A stretch of DNA of 64,000 bases from Hyposmocoma kahamanoa. Its lineage: Eukaryota; Arthropoda; Insecta; Lepidoptera; Cosmopterigidae. A model generated the notes under the pieces. It was not told the DNA's origin, made no database searches, and was given only the letters and a program-made list of their open reading frames with translations. Below, piece after piece: positions 37,101 through 49,100 of the stretch; the stretch's first letter is position 1, and every line of letters starts with the position of its first letter. A program made the position numbers and the translations under genes. The stretch spans positions 4,035,641 through 4,099,640 of the forward strand of contig NW_020653391.1 of NCBI RefSeq assembly GCF_003589595.1. The letters are read 5' to 3'.

Positions 37101-40100
37101 GTCTTCTTGGGAGTGACCTTAGATAGTAAACTTCAGTGGTTTCCACATATATCGTCCCTGGCCAGCAGATTAAGCTCCGCTGCATACGCAGTCCGCAGAA
37201 TACGTGAGCTTACCGATGTTAGTACTGCTAGACTAGTTTACTTTAGTTACTTCCATAGTATAATGTCCTACGGGATTCTCATGTGGGGTAAAGCGGCAGA
37301 TATTCAAACCATATTTGAATTGCAAAAACGAGCGATTCGTTCTGTGGACCGTCTAGGCTCTCGGGTATCTCTCAGAGAAAAGTTTAAGGAGACTGGTATC
37401 ATGACTGTGGCATCACAGTACATTTACTCAAATATTTTATATGCCCGTAAAAATATACATAATTTCAATAAGAAAGAAGATATCCATAATATTAACCTTA
37501 GAGCTAAGTCCAAACTCATGGTACCACGATTTCGTTTAACAAAGGTAAACAACTCTTTTATGGGGAACTGTATACGTTTTTACAATAAGATTCCGGAGCA
37601 TATATTAAATTTATCATTTCCTAAGTTTAAAAACTACATTAAAAATATTTTGATCGAAAAATCATATTACAAAATTGAAGACTACGTGTTAGATAAAGAT
37701 GTATGGAAAGACGACATGGCTCCAGAATCCACACAAATTTGATTCAAAGTGTATTCCATAGCATTTAAGTTTATTTGAAAAGAGCAATCCCTAGAGTTTC
37801 TTGCTCGTTCTTCTCAGGGAGGTCAGCGCCAGCGTAGTGAACGAGCAGTAGCTTAAATGTGACGTTTTCAAGTGTAAATTTATTTTACCTATGGAATAAA
37901 TAATCTTTGACTTTGACTTTGACTCATAAGAGAAACAAATGTAGGCCATACAAATATTTAGAGTGGGTTCATTTAAGAGCTCAAATCCACAACAGAGTTC
38001 AAATTTCCAGTACTTTCAATTCCGAGAATATGTCAATTCCAACGATCCGTCGATTCTAATTAAATTCAAGTGCTAATGACAAGTTCGAAATTAAAAAAAA
38101 ATCATTCAGATTCTGAATAATTGGTTTCAAAGGACAGCAGATTTTTGATGAAATAATTTTCTATTTCAAATGATATATGCCTATACCACTCAATAACGTC
38201 TTCTTCTTATTTTAATATTTGTAGCCCCATCGAAATAATCGATGATTCCGCCAATGTCAAGTTAAGGAAAGCACGCGTTTATTACTCTGAATTTGACTTA
38301 TAGGATGGAAAAAAAGTAGTTTCCATAGTCTAAGGAATTTGACCTGAATCTGAATTTGACATCACGAAAACGAACTTTGTGATTTATGAACGAAAATTAG
38401 AGAACCATCTACAGAAGTACTACTTTATTAGGTACCGGATTTTACATTATTCCTAAGTCCATTTTCGGCAATAATACATATACTACGAGTCATGTACCTC
38501 ACTTCGGGCTTCGCCCTCCGCTGGATGTTCATCACCTGAAGAGGCTGTCGAAGAGTTTGAAAAATATGTTTCAGAGATTGTCACGGAGGAGTGGCATAAA
38601 TGTTTTCAAAATTGGTTCATCGGTATGAAAAAGTGCATTAACGCTAACGAGAATATTTTGAGAAACAATAAATTCATTTCTGACCATTTATAGTATTTTT
38701 TTCTTATTCATTCCGGAAACTTATAGTGCGTCTCACGTACTCAATGTATTTTTTTCAATTTGGCCGGTTCTATTTTAAAATTCTTTTTTAACCGACTTCA
38801 AAAAAGAGGAGGTTCTCAGTTCGTATTTTTTGTACGTATGTTACGCGACAATTATTTTTGTATGTATGTATAATTTGCGAACCGATTTTAATGATTCTTT
38901 TTTGTTGGAATGAGGGTACCTCAGTATTTGTCACATTTATATTTGAAGAAAATATTATCTAGTATAATACCTCTAAGGGTGGCAAACTAGGGTATGAATC
39001 CGGTTTCACGCACTTTCCGGTAACCGATTTCAATAAAACATGGCAAATAGATGTCAATCCACGAACTTTTGAGGTCGGTTTTTTAATACTCTGAACTGAG
39101 GTTATTCGAATTATCCAGAAGACGTGCGACCTATATTTTTTTGGCCATGGTTACAAAACGTCGCTGCCATTCCGTTCCGGGGTAATGTAAATTGAGCCTA
39201 GGTGACATATCTGCCGATACGCATTTACTTTGTTCATGAAATACCGATCTTAATTGTTACTACTACGGTAATGAACATTTTATGTGATGTTGTATACGGT
39301 AATGATAACCTTTCCACGTATTAAGTCAGACTTTTAATCAAGCGACAGTACAATTCATTATCCAGCAACGTTAATTACCTTTGTAATTGTGCAATAAATT
39401 CAATAAGGCTATTCATAGTTGAAATTTATATGTATAGCACTGTTAATACAATAGTGTATTAACTCTAAAAGTGTATTTTTTAGAAACGATAAAACGAATC
39501 ACTCACTTCACAATCATTCATAACTTAAAATTTATGAATATGTTAAAGTTTATTACAGACATCAAATAATTTCGAATTTGCCAATTATTATTAAAAAATA
39601 AAACGGAAAAAATAATACTATAGTCAGTAGTAGGGCAGAGCTCCTTGTGACAGAGTTCGTCCAGGGAAATACAGCCACCTTACTTATTTCTACCGCCAAG
39701 CAGTAATGTAAGCATTACTGCGTTCCGGTTTAAAAGGGTAAGTGTGCTGGTGAAATTACAGACACATGGTCCTTGTCAATTTATGTCTCAGGGTGACAGA
39801 CAGGCGCAGTACCAGTGCCCATAAGATCTTTGCGTTTAAAGCTCTGAATGGCACAGCAACTGTTATGGATAGGCGTGTCGCGTATCACCAGGCGCACGAC
39901 TTTTCCGTCCCGCCAATTGGTATTATATATTTTTTTTTTTAGTAAGGACCGTCTTGACCAAATCTCCAAACTTTATCTCATTTTGAGTTACGTAGATATA
40001 TTTTAATTGTTTCCTGCAATATTTTAACAACCGCAACGATTTCATTGACGTGTAGAGAATCAAATTTTGCTTTCAGCAATGATATTATCTTGAATTTCTC

Positions 40101-43100
40101 ATATTTTGAGTTACAACACTATTGTAATAGCAGTGCAAAAATATGCTTACATTTAAGGGGAGTAAAATGTATAAAATAAATTATGTTTAACTGAATAGCG
40201 ATTATTTATTAAATTATTTAGATTTAGCTTTATAATGTTACTGAGGTAATCAATAATGATCTCCGTCATATTTGGACGTGGAGTAAACAATTTGGTCTTA
40301 AGCTGAACGCAACGAAAACGCAAATGATTGTTATTGGCAGCTCTAGAATGGTATCCAAGATAGATTGGTTTCGCTTGCCGCAGGTTATTATAGACGACAC
40401 CTACATTAAAATTAGTGACAATGTAAAAAATCTAGGTATACTTATTGATAGGGCACCTTATTGATAGGGTATCTTGGGCACCTCAATTAGTTGAGACCAG
40501 CCGCAAATTGTTTGCGTCTGCCGCATCTCTCAGACGGTTACGTAATTTTTTACCTATTGCCACGAAAACTGCGCTTGCCCAAACTCTTCTTCTTCCAATT
40601 CTTGATTATGCTGATGCCTGCTATCTGGATTTAACCGAAGAACAGCTCAACAAACTCGAACGTCTACAAAACTTTTGCATCCGTTTCATTTATGGTCTGA
40701 GGAAATTTGATCATGTTTCCATTTATCGCAATGAGCTGAAGTGGTTACCCATTAGACTTCGCCGGAATGCTCATATTCTTAATCTTCTCTATGGCATCTT
40801 ATTCATTCCTCACACACCACCTTATCTTAAGGAGCGATTTGAATTCGCCCATCAATACAACCCCCGACTTCTGCGCTCTTCTTCAACTCTCCAACTTAAG
40901 ATGCCATTGCATACCTCCCAGTATTACGACAAGTCCTTTACTGTTCAGGCTATTCGTTTGTGGAACGCTTTACCTTTGTCTATTCAACAAGCGAAATCAT
41001 TGAATATATTCAAAAATATGGTAAAAGTACACTACCTTAATTTAGTGTGACCTGGACTGCTTAGGTATTTTTATGTTTTGAAATTACGTTTTAGAAATTT
41101 TTATATTTATAAGTATAAGAATATATAGTAGTTTACGATATTCATATATATGTATTGGTTTTATTATTTATTTATAAATATATGTATATTTGCATTTATT
41201 TATCAATTTTTATCTGTTGATTAGTAATTCTTCTTACACCGCCGTCTTTTTCCTGTGAATTATATAATTACTTCCATCCAAAGGTTGTCTGGCAGAAATC
41301 GCTTAAAGCGATAAGACCGCCCATTGTATCACCGCTTATTTTTAATTTAATTGTATAGTATTTGTTTCCTTTTTTGGTGTACAATAAAGAATTTTTGTAT
41401 TGTATTGTATTGTTACTACAGACGGAGTAAATAACAGTTCATTGTGCAAAAGTGTTGTCCGCTTGCAAGCAGCTAGTGATTGCAGTCGATAAACATTATA
41501 TCGACTATCGACTGAATACTGGTCAGAATAAATAGCCGAATTTGATTCATTTTAATCGTGCTCGGCCTATTATTTGTCCAATTACTGAGCACAGGTTCAT
41601 TTGAATTGTCAATTTTTGTAAGTTCATGCATACATACACTGTGTTTAGAACTATGTCTATGAAAAATTCAAAGAGGACACATATTTTAAAATTTTTCATT
41701 TTAATTCTTTTTATCTAAAATCAAATTCACATATTTTTTGTTAAAATGTATATAAATAAAAATTTATTTCGATACCAGTAAGCCATCTGTTAAAATAAGA
41801 TTAAAGAAGGCAACAACGCAATTAATAGACATTAGAAGAACGTCGTAACGGTCACAATTATCATTTCACAATCTATCGATAAAACTGTCGACAACAACTA
41901 CATAACTATTTAAAATTTTATGAAAACTGGCAACCCTGCAAAAGTCATTTTACTCCGTCTTCAAAAACGACAGACTATAATTACTAAGTTTGCGAAACAG
42001 GCCCAATTACAAATGTGTTTGCAAAGGTCGAGGCAGGTTGAAAACCAGTGCTGAGGGATTTTTGCCACTCAGTAAAAGCCGAGACTGTCCCCCACACATA
42101 AATAATTTCATTTATATATTTATTTATTTTTGCATTTATAAATAGTCTTTTCGCCTCATTAGCCCGGAAAGGCTTTCTTTCTAGAAATTCTTATTAGAAA
42201 TCTGCGCGCAAAAGCGTTATTTCCACACTATTTGAAATTCGATCTTGACGATGAACTGTTGTGCACCTAACTTTTTCGTTCAACTACGCGATTTGGGGTA
42301 CATTATGATATATATATATATATATATAAAAAAAATTTATTATATATTTTTTATTATTTAATTTTTAATATTTAATATTTATTTAATATTTAATATTATT
42401 ATTTAATATTAATTTTTATTATATATATTTTATTCTTATTAGTGTTGACATTAAATTGACAACGATAAGTAATTTTGTTTATTAAACCCATTGACTTACA
42501 ATTATATGGACGTCGGGTCCGCGCTAAAAAGTGTCCGCACTTGTAAGGCGCTAAAATCGTATACAGAGCGCGACACTCCGCTTTAGTCTTCATTTGTTCT
42601 ACGGACAGCGCGATACTGCGATGACATAACAATTTAAATTTCGAATAGGTTGACTTCGGACATTTTTTTCGTGGTTTTTGTATTAGACCCGTCGTCCATT
42701 TATTTGTAAGTCAATGATTAAACCTGATTTGTAATAGTTCAACTGTTCTTTCATCTACCATTTTGCTCTCAAAGCTCAAGTCAGGATTGCACTGGCAACA
42801 CAAGCACTGGAAATACGACCCTAATGGCAGGGACTTGAGTATGATTTCTAGTGCTTTGAATCATACTCAAGTCCTGACTTAAGCATTGAGTAGAGTTCTA
42901 GAATACGACTCTTAGGCTCCATCGCTTGCTCAGGTTTCAATACATGAAGCACTCGCGTCAATCAACAACTTTCCAAGCTTGCATAACAATGAACTATTTC
43001 ATGTTATGTAATTAATGTGTGGAAATAAATGGTTTAAATTGTATTAACGATATGTAAGTGAACATGAGTTTTTTAAATGCTTAATAGAAGGTTAAATTAA

Positions 43101-46100
43101 TACACGTATCCGTCATCGTAGTTTAGTAACGTGTAATAAAGAGTTCTCTTTATTTATGGATTTATTATCCAACGTATCTACAGTATCTCAGCTGCGCACA
43201 AATCTTGTATAAGATATTTGCACACCTATCTATTATCCAGACGACCTCGAAAAAGATTACTCGAATGAATGAAGGTTCCACAGTCGAGACGGAGATGTAA
43301 CACGTCTGTACAGTACCAGCACGCTATGACGTCAGTTTTGACAGATTGCAATAGTGAGGTCAAATTTCAATTCATTATCGAAAAACATATAATCAAATGC
43401 GAATCGCATCAATAAGTTCGTAGATTTATAACTAGTATTGCAATGGGTAACTGATCAAAGTTTTAATGATACTAAAATAAAAATGTTTACCTAATACATA
43501 GTCAATTCGAAACTGCTTTGTTTTTGTAAAGTATTTGCCTTGTTTGCCTATTTGACAAACAACAAACACCAAACTCGCGTTACTGCGCGTTGGTCAGTTT
43601 CTCGATGCACGTGAAAGGAGCCAAATAAGCAAATACGCAAGTAAACGCTACATATGACCATATTAATCATTTTAACTCCTTATTTGGTTCCATGTGTAAA
43701 CTGTCATATTTGTCAGTGTTTGCATGTTTATTTGAACGTCAAATATTTTTCCACGTACGTCATACACCCAATAGCGAACACAAGTAGTCATATGAAGTGC
43801 TGCCATCAGAGTTCGTTCAGAAAAGTATTGCCATCTTACTTATTTGTCGCGAAGCAGTAGTGTGAACTTTTCGACGTTCCCATTTTGAAGGGTATGGGTG
43901 CTGGTGAAATCACAGGTGTCGCGAATTATGCCGCGATTTAATATTAGTTTTGTAATATCAAACATTAATATATTTAGTCTGTATGATACCTAAGAGTTGG
44001 GAACTATCACGGCAGTTCAGGCATCTCAAATTTTGAAGGTGAGATATCAGGCGTGCACTGGTTGATCGGCGCTACAGTTGGTAAGTTTACACAACGTTTG
44101 TTACCAACTTTTTTTTCAACTTGTTTTTTTAATTGATAGTTAAAACAGAAGAACCGATAGTGAACTATGCCCAAATCACATAATTATGTCAATCCGTAAC
44201 GTAGGCTTCGTCAGGAAGACACAAATATAAATCAGCAACACGCTTCGTTACATAAAAATTAATAATGCAATTCGCCAGACTTAACTATTTTTATCCAAGT
44301 AGTACAGTGAAACAGAACCGCTCTGAATCTTACCTGGTTCAAACGTCCCCATAATACTGGCAGCATTACCGCGCTGAATGGGTAACGATATTTGTTGCAC
44401 ATAGTAAAATCCAGAGCGTGGAACACAGCCTCTATCTCTAAGCCGACGACCCATCCCCCTGATGAATTTTTTGGCCTTCGCACCCCAAGTCCCTGCAGTC
44501 TCCACTGCAATTGGTACAAAATCGTATATCCGTTCCCATGTACTGTACTTGGCATGTTTCAATTTTGCCGCATACTCTGCAGTCGACCCGACACATCTGG
44601 TGGGGTGACTCAGGTGGGACGGTGCAAACTTACTGACACACGTAGCGCCCCAAGCACCGACCCTTCTGCTATGGAACCATTGCAAGGCGGTCAGGTCTCC
44701 AGGATGCGATTTCGTGCGGCAAAGCGTCTCACTACCACGGTGCGGGTGATCATTCCGTTGACGATCGTCAACGGCACTACACGTATTTTTTAACCTAGGC
44801 TGCGACAGCGATCTTTAAAAGAGTGTTGCACTGCTGTTATTTATAAGCGAATATAGGAAAAAAACACAAAGAAGATTAACATCGGGAATGCGCGATGCGG
44901 AGCAATTCGCAAATTCTTGCGATGCGTCGTGCGAGCTCGTAGATTTCTGCGATGGATCGTGCGAGCTCGTAGATTTCTGCGATGCGACGTCGCAGCGCAC
45001 TTTTGTGTTTCGACCTTTAGGTGGCATGAAGCGGTGGCAGAGGAAGGAAGGGCTGTAGGGGTGAATGTGGAGGCCCATCATAGGGATCAGACGATTCCAC
45101 TAGTTCAGATCCAGCAAAACGATATGAGGTCAAGATTGAAGATTAGGACAATTACAGTAGTCCTATGAAGTAGAATGAAGTTAGAAGACGTATACGCTAA
45201 GAAAGATACTCTATTTACAGGCTGTTGTGATAGAAAGAATGTCGCATATCATCGAGGATAAGGCAAATAGCTGCATTGGTAAAAGCCGCGTATCTGCAAT
45301 AAACCAACTTTTACAGGAGATAAATTTAACGTTATTGCAATGGCTACCTACGACTTTCATTTTTGTACAGTAAGCATTTATGTTTTCTACGGACTCATAA
45401 CAATAGATTCCCGTGAATCACGCTAATTTGGTTTTTCCGAATCGAAATGGAAACTCTTAATCCAATGCTAGTTACTCGTAATTGCACTATCCCGAGGAGT
45501 TGTAATTTACATTATGATAGAACCTTAGTCGTGGCGACTACAGGCACATGGGACTTGTCAACTTATAATATGTCTTAAAGTGACAGACGCAGTTCCAATC
45601 AAAGGCAAAATAGTTGATACTAGGCCCCCATCGAGTGATAAAACAATTTAATATTACCTATAAGGTGTTAAAGTGGGCTGTCAAGCACCTAATATCTACT
45701 TAAAATTACGTACACATATTGCAATGATTCTGATCACGGAAATACTATATCAGATAATTACTACGAGTATGTAGGTACTTTAAAATTATCAATAGGTATG
45801 AAATGATATCCAGTAGTTACGAAGTTATAAGGTGCTCAAGGTTTACCACGGTAAAAATCTCAGCCGTGACCATGGGATCTGTAAAGGCCCCGAAACATGA
45901 GTTTGTTTGAAAAATCAAATAGATATCGACAGTGGAAATTTGAAATGTCGTAAGGAATACTTTGTCATAATGGAAAATGTCCCTTATTATAAAATGTCGA
46001 CCAATAAATCAGTAAACCAGTTACCCTTATATCGACAGTGAATATTTGAAATATCCTAAGAGACTCATGTCATTTTTCCCTTATAACAAAATGTTCCTTC

Positions 46101-49100
46101 CAATTACGTGATTTACGTGATTTACATCCGAAAAAATAGTTTCATTTCCTACGTATAACAATCGCGAAAACCTATGAAATCGATAAAGTTTACCTTCATC
46201 GTATTATTTGCCGTAATTTCTTGAAATAACTGCATTAAAAATTCCGTGTCATAATTTTTCTAAGGTAAAAATACTTTTTTTTTATACCAAAAAGGGACGA
46301 ACAAGTCATTGCTTGCATGCTTGGTGGTAAGCGGCACTCTCATCTCGCGCTTCGCTCAGATATTCAAATCGCAAAGATCTGAGAAGCACTGCCACTGCGC
46401 CCGTCATCCTGAGACATAACTTGACAAATGTGCCCGTAATTTCACCAGCACCCTTACCCTTCCAAACTGGAACGCAGTAGATAGCACGGCCCTATCAATT
46501 TCTACCGCAATCAGCTATATTTCGGATTGCAATGTATGAACACAGCGCAATGACCAACACAGGAGGTTTAACATCTCATATCCCACGGNNNNNNNNNNCA
46601 GCTATATTTCGGATTGCAATGTATGAACACAGCGCAATGACCAACACAGGAGGTTTAATATCTACTATCCCACGGCCGACAATGCTTATGCGACATTAGT
46701 ACTTACCACGGCCCTATCAATTTCTGCCGCTATCAGCTATATTTCGGATTGCAAAGTAGGAATACAGCGCAGTGACCAGCACAGGAGGTTTAAGACTTCA
46801 TATCCCTCGGCCGACAATGCTTGTGTAACATTAGTAGGTACAACGGCCCTATCAATATCTACCGCACTCTGATATATTTCGGATTGCAATGTAGGAACAC
46901 AGCGCAATGACCAGCACAGGAGGTTTAAGATATCACATCCCATGGCTGATAATGCTTGTGTAATATTAGTAGGCACCACGGTCCTTTCAATTTCTACCGC
47001 ACTCTGCTATATTTCGGATTGCAATGTAGAAACACAACGCAATGACCAGGACAGGAGGTTTAATATCTCCTATCTCACGGCCGACAAAATATTTTGATTC
47101 CAGTGCAGGAACGCAGTGCAATGTCAGCACGCGAATAACCGTCTGACTGATTGCTGCTTCGAGTACAGTAGCGGACTGTAAAAAACCGTACGGGTGCTAA
47201 CGAAGAGTGAGCAAGACTCTACTCATAAATTACTTAAAAACATGAAACAATGTTTCAAATGTGTACGAGAATGAAAAGCTGATAAAACAATGATAAATCA
47301 AAGAAAAGACGATAAAAAGAAACACATTCAAATTTAGAATTACGATCTAAAACTAAGCTGACAAAAAAAGTAATAAAATACAAAGAGATTTGTAGCAACT
47401 GCTGCGACTCGCTACAAGTGTCATAAAAAGAAATAATGTTATCTAGAAATTTTGCTACGAAGTCCTGAAACCAACTCACCGTTTTCAAGGCACTCGGTGA
47501 GGGCAGCGGTGCTATCCTCGTTAATAAAGATCTTGACGCCGATCTTGAGGTTTTTACGTTCTTCTTCCGCCATCTTGTTCTGCACATCATCGTGGGGTCT
47601 GCACAATAACAGTATTGATTCTAAACCGGATTGCAGAATTCCTTTTTTTTTAAGCTACATGTTCGTCTGGTGCACATTCCACACTGTCACTTGATGGAAA
47701 TTGAAGAAATGGACAGGACACATAGTCGCTTTTTGCAAATTGTAGAAAAAGCCCCGACTATATCACATCACATTTTAAATATCGAAACCTTCATAATTTC
47801 TATGAACATTTCGAAGGGTTACATTTTTTATTTACAGAAGATCTTGTATCGTTTTGTAAACTGAGCATAAAGATAACCGAACTTTGATCGATGTAATTTA
47901 GAAACTATTTAATTAAACAAACCACGTCCCTAAAGTGCTGTTTCTAGAACGTGTCTTTTGGATATCATGGAGTTGAATTAGTTAATATACAAAATAGGAC
48001 AAAACCTCGTTTTCTTTTGACACTGATTTATCTGCCTCTCATAACAGAAAAGGTACCAAAGGTTTTGTACCTGGTGATACTGATGACAGTCTCCTGGGGC
48101 GCGGTCGACGTTGACACGACCATATAGTCTGAGTGTTGAAAGGAAGTTTGCGGATGATCTACGGCAATTCCATTTTGCACGGGTAAGACGTTTTGAGTGC
48201 TCCACTCAGTTAGGGTAAGCTTGATGCTTTCTGATAACTGGAATGAGAAAACTTCATATAAGTTATACATATTATACGCGTTAGTGACGCTTAACCAAAT
48301 AATGGTGACGCATACAAGAGCAGTAGTAGCATAGTGGAAGAACGATTGCTGCTCTATTGAGAGGTCGAAGACTCAAGATTCCGATTGCCCAGAATTGGTG
48401 GCGCAGATGGTGCGCCTGTTCGTGCCCCTCCAAATAAATTTAATCTACGGCCACGTGTTTATCATCTGCTGGCAGTGACAGCGGTAGGCACTGTAAATCT
48501 TGCTTGTTCGTGCTTTTGCACTGACTTAATGCCCTTCTCGTACCTCCGTTCTCCATTCGACATCCGTCCGTAATAATTACTGTGAAATAAGTAATACTCG
48601 ACGAAATTAAAATGACGCATGATCCGAGTGAAGCTTCACACTTGATATTGTTTTTTAATTAGGTCGAGTATTACTTATTTGGCAGTAATTGTTTCGGATG
48701 GATGTCAGACGGGGAATGAGAGGCACCAGAGTGCGATGTTTTTGTAAGTAGCAGGATGGCTGTGTGTGATGGACGTTTGAAGTTTTGTGAGAGGATGGAT
48801 GAACGTCTGTCTTCTGCGGATAACTAATAGGTATTATCTAGGAATTGAAACTATTTTTTCCGATCTAAACCGTTTTCTCAAACAAACGCTCCGTCTGCCG
48901 TGACCAGCTTACATACTCATGAAGCAAGCGCAACATTGCAATGTTGTCTAAACACGACAAGTACAGGCGTAAACATGTTTCATTTTACTTTATTGTGGAC
49001 TGACGACATAGAAAGACAGAAGGAAATGTCACTAAAACACTCAGCGCCATTGTGTTTTTTAGTTCTTGGCGCAACGCGGTTTTGTTTAATCTCTTAACCA

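Noticed and set aside
44815..45168. Small frames with SSHDPSQKSTSSHDASQ or RCVVRARRFLR repeats
   Set aside because: Produced by the 30-bp tandem duplication, not by a gene.
46737..46979. 80-codon repeated-peptide gene on the minus strand
   Set aside because: Its length follows from the 135-bp tandem period; neighbouring units have stops and no start or splice context is visible.
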